Shown here one piece after another: positions 1 to 7,691 of a stretch of DNA of 20,653 bases. Origin of the DNA: Fimbriimonadaceae bacterium. Lineage in GTDB: Bacteria; Armatimonadota; Fimbriimonadia; Fimbriimonadales; Fimbriimonadaceae. The notes under the pieces are model-generated. The model was not told the origin of the DNA and ran no database searches. It worked only from the letters and a program-made list of their open reading frames with translations. Location: contig JAIBBE010000003.1 in NCBI GenBank assembly GCA_019694835.1, forward strand, positions 1 through 20,653. Reading direction: 5' to 3'. The position numbers were made by a program, and so were the translations under genes. Each line of letters opens with the position of its first letter. Within the stretch, counting starts at the first letter, position 1.

Positions 1-439
1 CGTTGATGCCGATCAGCGGCCGGCCGGTCTTGATGGCCAGTTCCTGGACCTTGACGATCTTCTCGCCGTAGACCTCGCCGAGGCTGCCGCCGAACACCGT
101 GGCGTCCTGGCTGAAGAGGCAGACCTCGCGGCCGTCGATGGTGCCGTAGCCGGTGACCACCCCGTCGCCCAGCGGCCGGTTGTCGGCCAGGCCGAAGTTG
201 GTGCTGCGGTGCCGCGCCAGCGCGTCGAGTTCGACGAACGAACCCTCGTCGAGCAGCGCGAGAATGCGTTCCCGGGCGGTCAGCTTGCCCTTCGCGTGCA
301 CCTTCTCCACGGCGGCCTCGCCGACCGGGTGCAGCGCCTCCTCGGCGCGTTTGCGCAGATCGGCCAGCTTCCCGGCGGTGGTGTGGATATCGGTGTGCTG
401 CTCGGCGGTGTCTTTTTCCGGATCGATCACGCTCGTCAT
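1..439 (-). CDS. accD5: AccD5-like propionyl-CoA carboxylase beta subunit, N-terminal part
   Basis: This is the first 146 codons of a biotin-dependent acyl-CoA carboxylase carboxyltransferase beta subunit; the rest lies beyond the left edge. The family moves carboxyl from carboxybiotin onto propionyl- or acetyl-CoA, and in mycobacteria it feeds methylmalonyl-CoA to methyl-branched and mycolic lipid synthesis in the cytoplasm. The reverse-strand translation begins [15 protein letters not shown] and contains [43 protein letters not shown] and [20 protein letters not shown]. These segments match my memory of mycobacterial AccD5 closely. The ATG at 439-437 is the natural start because it gives the family's usual short variable N-terminus before the DIHTTAGKL segment. 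No good Shine-Dalgarno is visible before it, and a hairpin occupies the leader. It is transcribed away from the polysaccharide genes and is probably the conserved chromosomal flank. Confidence 0.93.
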   Translation of the reverse strand, partial: MTSVIDPEKDTAEQHTDIHTTAGKLADLRKRAEEALHPVGEAAVEKVHAKGKLTARERILALLDEGSFVELDALARHRSTNFGLADNRPLGDGVVTGYGTIDGREVCLFSQDATVFGGSLGEVYGEKIVKVQELAIKTGRPLIGIN

Positions 440-440
440 G

Positions 441-478
441 CCCGTGATGGTATCGGCGACGCGCCGACACGGCACGGG
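441..478 (-). promoter_or_regulatory. nested hairpin in the accD5 leader
   Basis: An inner stem TCGGCG (453-458) pairs with CGCCGA (462-467) across a 3-nt loop. An outer stem CCCGTG (441-446) pairs with CACGGG (473-478). The structure would end just before the accD5 start codon and take up most of a short 5' leader. It may control translation or be incidental in GC-rich DNA. The function is not known. Confidence 0.35.
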
Positions 479-495
479 TGGCCCTTACTTTTCCC

Positions 496-501
496 TTAAT
501 A
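496..501 (-). promoter_or_regulatory. candidate -10 box for accD5
   Basis: On the minus strand this AT-rich hexamer reads TATTAA and lies about 57 nt before the accD5 start, in otherwise GC-rich sequence. No convincing -35 was found at the right distance. The call is tentative. Confidence 0.25.
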
Positions 502-548
502 AGCCTCCGGGCCCGTTCGGGTCGTTCGCAACTCGGACCCGCGGCAGA

Positions 549-622
549 TTTGCTAAGACCGACGAACTGTTTGCTAAATGCAGGTCGCGGGTGGGCGGGC
601 CGCCAACGTCCGACTTGCTGAG
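549..622 (+). repeat. three short direct repeats TTTGCTAA-like
   Basis: TTTGCTAA occurs exactly at 549-556 and 570-577, 21 nt apart (two helical turns). A weaker copy, CTTGCTGAG, lies at 614-622, 44 nt further on. They sit in the divergent region between accD5 and the secreted-protein gene. The phased spacing suggests a regulator-binding array, but no regulator can be named. Confidence 0.35.
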
Positions 623-644
623 AAAACACTTAACGTGCACGAAA

Positions 645-659
645 TCTGAACGTTTCAGA
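645..659. promoter_or_regulatory. 15-bp dyad, candidate operator
   Basis: TCTGAA (645-650) and TTCAGA (654-659) form a perfect inverted repeat around CGT. It lies about 40 bp upstream of the TTGACA hexamer at 698-703, a position where a dimeric regulator could act. There is no match to a site I can name. Confidence 0.3.
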
Positions 660-697
660 AATGCCAAAATTTATGCTCTGACCTGCGGCTGAATCGG

Positions 698-726
698 TTG
701 ACAGGGCGCTCAGGATCTGCGATCGT
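698..726 (+). promoter_or_regulatory. candidate promoter for the secreted protein/DUF4012 operon
   Basis: A perfect -35 hexamer TTGACA lies at 698-703. With a 17-nt spacer, the -10 position at 721-726 reads GATCGT, a weak match. Transcription would start near 733 and give a leader of about 36 nt before the ATG at 769. Confidence 0.35.
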
Positions 727-768
727 TCTCTCACGAATCGCTGCTCCAGTCGAGGGAAGGTGGGGGAA

Positions 769-1212
769 ATGTCGGGCGTTGCTTCGAGATTCTCTGACGC
801 AAAGACCAAATTCCAGGTGGGCGCCGCTGCCTGCGCCGTCGTAACCGCCGCCGCCCTGACCCCGGTCGCGGCCGGCGCCTATCCGACCATGCCGTCGCCG
901 CTGGCGCCGATCTCCAACCTGGTGAGCTCGGACATCGCCCTGGCGCCGTTCATCCACCAGGACATCGACGAGTCCACGCTCAACCCGCTCGACTGGGGCT
1001 GGATCTGGATCGGCACCAACCGCGAACCCCCCTCGGGCCCCGCGTACGAAGACGTCCTTGTCTTCACGCCGCTGTCGCTGATCCCGGGCTTCCTCAAGCC
1101 GCTCTACAAGGCGTTGACCGGCTGGGTCGACTTCCAGGTGTGCGCGTTCGGTGTGAGCCTGCGGATCGGGCCGTACCTGCGGTCCAGCGTCACTGTCGGA
1201 CACGGTTGCTAG
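769..1212 (+). CDS. small secreted protein of unknown function
   Basis: This 147-residue protein has a clear Sec-type signal peptide: basic residues in the first 16 positions, then a hydrophobic stretch (VGAAACAVVTAAALTPV) and a likely AGA cleavage site near residue 38. The mature part of roughly 110 residues is rich in Pro, Trp and Gly (NPLDWGWIWIGTNREPP). It has two cysteines, one of them the last residue, so a disulfide is possible. The ATG at 769 has a strong Shine-Dalgarno GGAAGG at 755-760; an in-frame GTG at 760 overlaps that site and is less likely. The gene ends 34 nt before the DUF4012 gene, so the two are probably co-transcribed. I recognise the general style of mycobacterial secreted hypotheticals but no named family. 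A role in the cell envelope is inference from export and context only. Confidence 0.75.
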   Translation: MSGVASRFSDAKTKFQVGAAACAVVTAAALTPVAAGAYPTMPSPLAPISNLVSSDIALAPFIHQDIDESTLNPLDWGWIWIGTNREPPSGPAYEDVLVFTPLSLIPGFLKPLYKALTGWVDFQVCAFGVSLRIGPYLRSSVTVGHGC

Positions 1213-1246
1213 CCCTCGAGACGGGGTCGCCCGCTGAGGGTCGCCC

Positions 1247-3052
1247 GTGACGGACGACCGCCTCGCGGACGACGATAACGAAGGTTTGGTAGGTCGCCGG
1301 CGGCTCCTGTGGGCCGTCGGCGCACTTCTGCTCGTCGCCGTCGCGTTCGCCGGTTGGCTGGGTTTCCGCGCCCAGGAGGCGAAATCGCATCTGGAGCAGG
1401 CCCGTACCAGTGCGCAACGCGCCAAGGATGCGCTCCTCAAGGGTGACGCACAGGAGGCCTCGAAGGCGGCCGACGAGGCTCGAGCGCAAGCACAATCGGC
1501 TAGGGACGCCACACATTCGGTGCCGTGGAACATCGCCTCGGTAGTGCCGTGGCTGGGCAGTCCGTTCGAGACCGGTCAGCAGGTTTCCGACGTGGTGCTC
1601 GGCTTGGCCGGCGACGTGCTCAAGCCGGCCACCGCCGTGGGGGAGGCGCTGTCTCCCGACCACCTGCTTCGGGATGGCCGGATCGACGTGGAACTGCTCA
1701 GGCAAAAAGAACCCGACCTGACCAAGATCGCCGCGGATGCCGCCCGGCTCGATGAACAGGCGAAAGCGATCCGGGATCCGGAATACGTTGCGTCCCTGCA
1801 GGACGCCCGCACCCAACTGCAGCGCCAGACCTCCGATGTGGCAAAGCTGTTGGACAACACCGCGTTGGCCGCCCGAGTCGCCCCACCGATGATGGGCGCC
1901 GACGGCCAGCGCGCCTACTTCATGGGTTTCCAGACCAACGCCGAAGCCCGGGGCACCGGGGGTCTGCTCGGCGGATTCGGCATCCTGCACTTCGACAACG
2001 GCAAGCCCACTGTCGAGCAGTTGGGCCCGAACACCGAGCTCAACAAGAACTTCGCCAGCATCGATCTGGGGCCGGAATTCGCGGAGCAGTACAGCTACGC
2101 GGCTGTTAGCACTGACTTCCGGAACAGCAACCTCAGCGCGCACTTCCCGTACACGGCGCAAATCTGGAAGTCGATGTGGGTACAGCAGACCGGCAACGAC
2201 GTCGACGGCGTGGTCGCGATCGACCCGATCGCGCTCAGCTACATCCTCGGCGCGGTCGGCCCAGTCACGATGCCCGACGGTGAGCAGGTCACCAAGGACA
2301 ACGTGGTCGAGTTGACGGAATCGACTGCCTACAAACGCTTTCCGACGGATCAAGTAGCGCGGAAGCAATACCTACAGGACATTGCCAGCGAGGTGGTCAA
2401 GAAGATCACCGGGCCGGTCGAATCGCCACGTGCCCTGCTCGATGCGCTGGGCGAGGCGGTCAGCGAAGGCCGGATCTCGGTATGGAGCGCCACACCGGCC
2501 GAGCAGCAGGCGCTCGAGCGGACTCCGCTGGCCCACGTGATACCGGACGACGCCGCTCCTTACGCCAATGTGGTGCTCAACAACCTCGGCGGCAACAAGA
2601 TGGACTATTACCTGCGCCGGGAAATCGAATACGTCGCCGACGGGTGCGAGGGAGAGAAGCGAAACTCGACGGTCACCGTGCGGTTGAAGAACGTTGCGCC
2701 CGTGAACGAGCCGCTACCGGACTACATCGCGGCGATGCCCGGCCTGGTTCCTGAAGTAGCAAGCAAGGTAAGGGCGCCGAGAGGCACGATGCTGACCTCG
2801 GTCAGACTGGTCGGAACCAAGGACGCGACGTTGACGAGCGTGATCGCCGATGGGCAGAAGGTTCCGGTATTCACCGGAAGCGAGCGAGGGCACCCGACAT
2901 TCGAGGTCCAGGTGTTCATCCCGCCGGGCAGGTCCGGAGAATTGACGTTCCACCTTTCCGAGCCGACGGCAGAGGGCGAGCCCCGGGTGCCCGTGCAGCC
3001 GTTGGTGGATGACGTCGCCCCTAAGGTTTCGGTGCCTGCGTGCACGAAGTAA
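1247..3052 (+). CDS. DUF4012-type membrane-anchored protein
   Basis: This 601-residue protein starts at a GTG with GAGGG at 1236-1240 upstream. A short acidic cytoplasmic tail (residues 1-17, DDRLADDDNEG) precedes one membrane helix (about 20-38, LLWAVGALLLVAVAFAGWLG). An Ala/Gln/Lys-rich coiled coil follows (about 40-90). The large remainder, with segments such as YFMGFQTNAEARGTGGLLGG and GNDVDGVVAIDPIALSYIL, matches what I know of the actinobacterial DUF4012 family. Most of the protein should lie outside the membrane. The biochemical role of the family is not established, but members often sit in exopolysaccharide or cell-wall glycan loci. Placement between a secreted protein and the Wzz/BY-kinase gene supports a part in polymer export or surface attachment; that is inference. 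Confidence 0.85.
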   Translation: MTDDRLADDDNEGLVGRRRLLWAVGALLLVAVAFAGWLGFRAQEAKSHLEQARTSAQRAKDALLKGDAQEASKAADEARAQAQSARDATHSVPWNIASVVPWLGSPFETGQQVSDVVLGLAGDVLKPATAVGEALSPDHLLRDGRIDVELLRQKEPDLTKIAADAARLDEQAKAIRDPEYVASLQDARTQLQRQTSDVAKLLDNTALAARVAPPMMGADGQRAYFMGFQTNAEARGTGGLLGGFGILHFDNGKPTVEQLGPNTELNKNFASIDLGPEFAEQYSYAAVSTDFRNSNLSAHFPYTAQIWKSMWVQQTGNDVDGVVAIDPIALSYILGAVGPVTMPDGEQVTKDNVVELTESTAYKRFPTDQVARKQYLQDIASEVVKKITGPVESPRALLDALGEAVSEGRISVWSATPAEQQALERTPLAHVIPDDAAPYANVVLNNLGGNKMDYYLRREIEYVADGCEGEKRNSTVTVRLKNVAPVNEPLPDYIAAMPGLVPEVASKVRAPRGTMLTSVRLVGTKDATLTSVIADGQKVPVFTGSERGHPTFEVQVFIPPGRSGELTFHLSEPTAEGEPRVPVQPLVDDVAPKVSVPACTK

Positions 3053-3063
3053 GTAACAAAGAT

Positions 3064-3081
3064 GCTCGGTTCCGGCCGAGC
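3064..3081 (+). terminator. weak hairpin after the DUF4012 gene
   Basis: GCTCGG (3064-3069) pairs with CCGAGC (3076-3081) across a 6-nt loop, 11 nt after the DUF4012 stop codon. No T-run follows, so it may be an attenuating or processing hairpin rather than a full terminator. Confidence 0.3.
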
Positions 3082-3179
3082 CGGTACAGTCCAGGCATCG
3101 TTCCTTCTGCCCCGTCGGGCTTGCGCAAGGTATCGGAAGATGAAGGTATGCCGGGGCGATCAATGTTGAAGGGGTGGTC

Positions 3180-4622
3180 TTGAACCTCCAGGATCTCTTG
3201 AGCATTCTGCGGGCGCGCTGGCTTACCGTAGTCGTGACGGCGTTGGTGACTCTTGTGATTGCCATTGCAGCCACTCTGCTCACGACCCCGATGTACGAGG
3301 CGTCGACACGCCTGTTTGTGTCGACGGCGGCCGGCAACTCGCTCACTGACGCATACCAAGGTAGCCGGTTCTCGCAAGAGCGCGTCCTCTCGTACTCCCA
3401 GTTGATCACGGGCAGCACTTTGGCTCAGCGCACCGTCGACAAACTCGGCCTGGATATGAGCGCGGAGGACTTGGCCGAGAAGGTGAAAGCAAGTGCGAAG
3501 CCTGACACGGTACTTGTCGACGTCAAGGTCATTGATGAGTCGCCTGTTCGTGCACGCGACATCGCCAATACGTTGTCGGACGAGTTTGTGCTGATGGTTC
3601 GCGAATTAGAGACACCCGAGGACGGGTCGAAGCCAGATGCTCGGGTAGTTGTCGAACAACGGGCGTCAATGCCGGATGCTCCCGTGACCCCGAAAAAGAA
3701 GCGCAATATCGGTTTGGGCCTTTTCGTCGGAGTTGCGCTTGGCGTTGCCCTCGCGGTCCTCCGTGATTGGCTCGACAACACCGTAAAGAGTCGAGAGACC
3801 CTAGAGAGCATCACGCACGTCGGACTCGTTGGCACGATTCCGCTGGACAAAGAACTCCGTAAGGAGCACGTGATTTCGTTCGAAGGGGACAACTCGACGA
3901 TTGCTGAGTCGTTTCGCAAGCTAAGGACCAATCTGCAGTTCCTCGCCGTCGACAATCCGCCACGCCTGATCCTCATTGCAAGTTCCTTGCCCGGTGAGGG
4001 CAAGTCCACCACCGCGATCAATTTGGCGTTGGCGTTAGCAGAGGCCGGCGACGACGTCGTCGTAGTCGACGGCGATATGCGACGGCCGAAGATGGATCGA
4101 TACCTCGGCGTAGTCGGTGCCGTGGGTTTCAGCACGGTGCTAAGTGGAGCCGTAACCCTCGAAGATGCGCTTCAGGAGACGCGCTATCCCCGGTTGACTG
4201 TACTGACATCCGGTGCAGTCCCGCCTAACCCGAGCGAACTGCTTGGATCAATGACGGCGAAGAAGATTCTGAGCGACCTGCGAGCAAGATTCGATTATGT
4301 AATCGTGGATTCATCGCCCCTGCTGGCCGTAACTGACGCCGCCATCCTCGCTGCCAATTCCGACGGCGTGCTCGCCATCGCACGATTTGGTGAGACAAAA
4401 CGTGAGCAGCTTACGCACGCGATCAAGACTCTCGATGATGTCGGCGCCCCAGTACTCGGCTCGGTGTTCACCATGACACCTGTCCGAGGAGCTGCTTCGT
4501 ACAGCTACAACTATGGCTATTACGGTGAGGATGACGGTAGCAAGCCGGCCGCCGCCAGTGCACCGGCGTCAGCGATCGCCGCCGAACCGCCGAGGGAACA
4601 GGAAACGTCTGAGGCGGAGTGA
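3180..4622 (+). CDS. Wzz/BY-kinase fusion: polysaccharide chain-length regulator and tyrosine autokinase
   Basis: This inner-membrane polysaccharide co-polymerase has a fused bacterial tyrosine kinase. A Wzz domain is bounded by two membrane helices (about residues 15-35 and 173-193), with the outside loop between them. The cytoplasmic kinase has Walker A (LPGEGKST, about 270-277), Walker A' (VVVVDGDMRRP, about 293-303) and Walker B (YVIVDSSPL). A C-terminal tyrosine cluster (YSYNYGYYGED, from about 441) is the usual autophosphorylation site. An Ala/Pro/Glu-rich tail follows. Cycles of phosphorylation in this family control polymer length and output. I prefer the TTG at 3180, giving MNLQDLLSILRARW, because GAAGG at 3168-3172 lies 7 nt upstream. 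The GTG at 3174 overlaps that Shine-Dalgarno. The gene converges on the minus-strand cluster it presumably regulates. No partner phosphatase is visible in the window. Confidence 0.92.
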   Translation: MNLQDLLSILRARWLTVVVTALVTLVIAIAATLLTTPMYEASTRLFVSTAAGNSLTDAYQGSRFSQERVLSYSQLITGSTLAQRTVDKLGLDMSAEDLAEKVKASAKPDTVLVDVKVIDESPVRARDIANTLSDEFVLMVRELETPEDGSKPDARVVVEQRASMPDAPVTPKKKRNIGLGLFVGVALGVALAVLRDWLDNTVKSRETLESITHVGLVGTIPLDKELRKEHVISFEGDNSTIAESFRKLRTNLQFLAVDNPPRLILIASSLPGEGKSTTAINLALALAEAGDDVVVVDGDMRRPKMDRYLGVVGAVGFSTVLSGAVTLEDALQETRYPRLTVLTSGAVPPNPSELLGSMTAKKILSDLRARFDYVIVDSSPLLAVTDAAILAANSDGVLAIARFGETKREQLTHAIKTLDDVGAPVLGSVFTMTPVRGAASYSYNYGYYGEDDGSKPAAASAPASAIAAEPPREQETSEAE

Positions 4623-4659
4623 CCCACCGGCATGCCCCGAGTCGGCAGCAAGGCGCAAT

Positions 4660-4692
4660 CCTTGGGTTCCTTCGGGGTCAGATGCCCCAAGG
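4660..4692. terminator. candidate bidirectional terminator between convergent genes
   Basis: CCTTGGG (4660-4666) pairs with CCCAAGG (4686-4692) in the gap between two convergent genes. The loop is long (19 nt) and there is no T-run. The remainder of 4623-4857 shows no gene. Confidence 0.3.
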
Positions 4693-4857
4693 CCGCGAGC
4701 AGGGTTTAGGTTGCGGTGGCGAGCGAAGGTCTCCAACTTGAACCGGGGATTCCGCGGGTCGGCTTCGCAAACTAGGGACTTCCGCAACCCGGCAATCAGG
4801 TCGGGGAACGGTCACTTGATTTCTTCTCAAGGGCGATTGTCCCGTGATTTCCCGCTG

Positions 4858-6219
4858 CTACTGCTTCAACTCAAGCAGTTCAGCAGCCGGCTCCTTCATA
4901 TATGAGGGAGCGTCGATTGCAAAAAGTCGAAGAACTGTTGGAGCGACCGCTGTCAAAGGCAGTTTCTGTTCTGACCTGCTAGGAGTGGTCGACTGCACCC
5001 AGAAACAGCCGTCAGGGTGATGGCGTCCACTGCGAATGCTATGGATCCGCGAGAACAGGTCATTGAATGGCGCTTGTTTACCGCCGGGTAGGCTCACCAT
5101 ACGTTCGCTTAGCGACCAATCATTAACTCCACAACCCACTTTGATTCTCAGTCGTTCTGTCTGTTCTAGGTAAAACAGAGGCTCATTGCCGAAGCGACAA
5201 TTCTCTAATTGGGTGACGGCTTGGCTCGTGGCCTCTTCATCCGGGAATGACAAGAAGAACCTCTCGGCCATTACTGGTTCGATTGTGGCGAGGCCCGATG
5301 GTATACCAACCAACTCCAATAGCCGACCGAAGTCTCGTGGCCTATATGTGCACATGGTCGTGTCCCAGGCCTCTTGGCTCAGGGCTGTGACAAACACGAG
5401 TCGGTCGTTGGGAAAGTCCTTTAAGAATCGCCCGAGCATCCGATCCTGGTTGCGATATCCGGCAAGCACCGCATCCGCCAGCGACGGATGGTCTTCAGGA
5501 GGAGACGCTACTGAAAAATCTCCAGGTCTGAAGTTACGCCAATAGTAATGCTGGAAATGGGCGGTTGAGTTAGAGAAGAATGTTGCATAGGCCACATCAT
5601 GGCGACGCATCAAATCTCGAAAAATATCGTAAGAGATCGCATCCAAAATGAGTGACCGTCGCCACGTTAACCCGGGATCTCGCCGCTCTTGGACAAGTTG
5701 ACGAATGGCTGAGAAAACAGCAGACGCACTAATCCCGTGCGTTGCCAAGTAGCGGAGGAACGGCAGAGCGGCCTTCTTGTCTAGCTTGTCTGCTGAGTTC
5801 TCCTGCACAGCCGAAGTTACAAAATTCGAGAACGCTGCCAAACCGGCGGGATGCGGAGTTGACGTTGGGTTCCACGGGTCTGGGACGACGAAGCCATTGA
5901 GCGGCCCGTAGTCAAGATTCATGGAACCGAAGACTCCGACCCTAAATCCCGCGTCAGCCACCTCTCGTGCGATGCCTCGGCCAGCAACGCGGCCAGCCTC
6001 CCCCAAGTGTTGTATCCGATGATCGCGGTCTGGTAACCCAGTGTGCAGCGTGGGCCACTGTACCCAGGGCTCGAGACTAATCTCGTCGGATGCGTCCGTA
6101 ACAAACACCTCGGACGATTCTCTTAATCGCCGAAAGTTTGGCAACTCCCCAGCTGCAATGAATTCGTCAATCAGAGTCGGACTCAACTCATTGAATTCAA
6201 TTTGAATTGTACGGCGCAT
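4858..6219 (-). CDS. alkaline-phosphatase-superfamily-like protein with substituted metal sites
   Basis: This 453-residue protein has the layout of type I phosphodiesterase/AlkP-fold enzymes. It has an N-terminal beta strand, the segment EPWVQWPTLHTGLP (50-63) where the nucleophile Ser/Thr sits (T57 here), FFSNSTAHFQHYYW (214-227), VFVTALSQEAWD (275-286) and a late SGRHHPDG (397-404). In active relatives the first strand carries Asp, and here it reads IEFNEL. The central D-x-x-x-H motif has Ala220 in place of Asp while His224 remains. The usual SDHG is replaced by LSQEA. Several metal ligands therefore seem lost, and the protein may be a pseudo-enzyme or use a different site. There is no signal peptide or membrane helix, so it is probably cytoplasmic. 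It is the last gene of the cluster, 92 nt after the polymerase gene, and among the most AT-rich. A role in modifying or handling the polysaccharide is inferred from position. Confidence 0.72.
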   Translation of the reverse strand: MRRTIQIEFNELSPTLIDEFIAAGELPNFRRLRESSEVFVTDASDEISLEPWVQWPTLHTGLPDRDHRIQHLGEAGRVAGRGIAREVADAGFRVGVFGSMNLDYGPLNGFVVPDPWNPTSTPHPAGLAAFSNFVTSAVQENSADKLDKKAALPFLRYLATHGISASAVFSAIRQLVQERRDPGLTWRRSLILDAISYDIFRDLMRRHDVAYATFFSNSTAHFQHYYWRNFRPGDFSVASPPEDHPSLADAVLAGYRNQDRMLGRFLKDFPNDRLVFVTALSQEAWDTTMCTYRPRDFGRLLELVGIPSGLATIEPVMAERFFLSFPDEEATSQAVTQLENCRFGNEPLFYLEQTERLRIKVGCGVNDWSLSERMVSLPGGKQAPFNDLFSRIHSIRSGRHHPDGCFWVQSTTPSRSEQKLPLTAVAPTVLRLFAIDAPSYMKEPAAELLELKQ

Positions 6220-6311
6220 CGGAATTTACCCCCGCCCAAGACAGGTCGATTGAGGTTTCAAAAGTACCACAGCCGGGTCACCGCCGCGCGGCAATGACGA
6301 TTGTCGACACC

Positions 6312-7691
6312 TCATCTTGGTCTCACCCCGACTGTGTGTGTGGAGTGGGTGCGGAGCGCGCCCCCGTGGTCCGGTTGTTCGCGCACATTGAGGAGAGCGG
6401 TCATGGCAAGACCCGTTCCTACAAATAACTGCGATGTGATGGTAAACGAGAGTGCGAATTCGGTGATCGAAACGGTCAGAAGAGCGAGTACGTACCCGGT
6501 TGCGACCGGGAACACCCGTTCGCCATCGATAGCGAGCGCCTTCCGGCTGAGTATAACCAGGAGGACAGTGCCTACGGCGATCATCAGCACACCGCCCGTA
6601 ACGCCCCAGTGAACGAAGAGATTGTGACCCGACGTCGTTCGTGGTGCATATCCGGTGTCGGAGGCTAACGCGCCGCTCCAATAGGGTCCCACGCCCAACA
6701 GCAAAGATCCGCTACTTCGCCAAGCGTTGAGCGCATCCTGCCACGTCGAGACCCGTGTTGAAAAGGCAGTGGGGTCCGTAATAGCGAGTGGCAGGTAAAC
6801 GAGCAACGTTCCCACACCTGTGAGGATGATGGCACCTGCAGTTCGAGCCCGGAATGGCAGCGCGACCGCACGGAGCACCACAAAGGCTGTAAGCACACCA
6901 ACTGCGATAAGTGCGGTGCGTGAAGCAGTGAGTGGAATGACGGCGAGGATAACGCAATATCCGAGTAGCCGGAGCCGCCGACTGTGCCACAGCCCAATGA
7001 AGGGGAAAGTAAGGGCGAGGAAGGAGCCCAGCGTGTTGGAATGGCTCATCGGACCGGCGATGACTATGTCCCGCACGATTGCCTTCTCGGGTGCGAGGCT
7101 AGCGCTACCCGAGATGAAATACAGCGCATTGTACGGTCGGACCACGTAGAGGATCGCCGAGTAAGCGGCCACCACACATCCCGCAACACCGATCACCCCG
7201 AGATCATTGAGCGAGGGACGTAAAGCGCAAACCGCAAGCACAACCGCTAGTAGCGAAACCTGTGCGGCAACGGAGCCGAATTTGAGTGGATCGTCGGACA
7301 TCCGGAATTGAGTGAAAACGGCGAGGATTAGCAGCATCGCAACGCCGCCGCTTATGTACAGGTTCGTGCGTCCATACCTATCCACCACGATTGCTGACAC
7401 CAAAAGTACCAATGCACTCCCAAGTGCGGAGACTAGTTCGGCGAGATGGGAGAACTTGACAGCATGGTCGAGGCCAGGCAGGGGGTGCGGGTTTGTCGCG
7501 AAGTTCACTGCGCCTGGGCCGACCGATTTTATGACGAGTGCCAGGCAAAGCAAGCGGAAGGCGGTGGTTCGTGCATGAGCATCATTCTGTGTTGCGACCC
7601 ACGGCGCTCTCCGCACGTTTGAAGGCTGCCGTGACTCGGATTGCGAGCGACGAGCGGCTGAGCCGACGGGAGGTTCATTCGTCGAAACCAT
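6312..7691 (-). CDS. Wzy/O-antigen-ligase-like polysaccharide polymerase
   Basis: This 459-residue integral membrane protein has a polar N-terminal tail of about 40 residues, then roughly ten to twelve hydrophobic segments. The ligase/polymerase hallmarks are in the second half: LTASRTALIAVGV (about 254-266), then a periplasmic loop with TRVSTWQDALNAW and SLLLGVGPYWSG, and SGHNLFVHWGV (about 354-364) matching the conserved H-N-L element of the Wzy_C family. Such enzymes join lipid-linked oligosaccharides on the outer face of the membrane. With a flippase upstream and a Wzz partner in the window, polymerase is more likely than ligase. The ATG at 7691 overlaps the end of the flippase gene by 17 nt, so translation is probably coupled. 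Confidence 0.85.
   Translation of the reverse strand: MVSTNEPPVGSAARRSQSESRQPSNVRRAPWVATQNDAHARTTAFRLLCLALVIKSVGPGAVNFATNPHPLPGLDHAVKFSHLAELVSALGSALVLLVSAIVVDRYGRTNLYISGGVAMLLILAVFTQFRMSDDPLKFGSVAAQVSLLAVVLAVCALRPSLNDLGVIGVAGCVVAAYSAILYVVRPYNALYFISGSASLAPEKAIVRDIVIAGPMSHSNTLGSFLALTFPFIGLWHSRRLRLLGYCVILAVIPLTASRTALIAVGVLTAFVVLRAVALPFRARTAGAIILTGVGTLLVYLPLAITDPTAFSTRVSTWQDALNAWRSSGSLLLGVGPYWSGALASDTGYAPRTTSGHNLFVHWGVTGGVLMIAVGTVLLVILSRKALAIDGERVFPVATGYVLALLTVSITEFALSFTITSQLFVGTGLAMTALLNVREQPDHGGALRTHSTHTVGVRPR

Noticed and set aside
655..1533. 292-codon minus-strand frame over the accD5 divergent region and the secreted-protein gene
   Set aside because: Arg/Ala-rich composition, no motif, and it runs across the promoter region and two better-supported genes.
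1190..2368. Long 392-codon frame on the minus strand opposite the DUF4012 gene
   Set aside because: It is an antisense shadow in GC-rich coding DNA. The plus-strand frame has a membrane helix, a recognised family and a ribosome site, and the antisense product has no domain.
3425..4135. 236-codon minus-strand frame inside the Wzz/BY-kinase gene
   Set aside because: Ser/Thr/Arg-rich mirror of the kinase coding sequence, with no ribosome site or recognised domain.
6226..6311. Possible 29-residue frame starting in the polymerase stop region
   Set aside because: It is the tail of a shadow frame through the polymerase gene and has no separate ribosome site.
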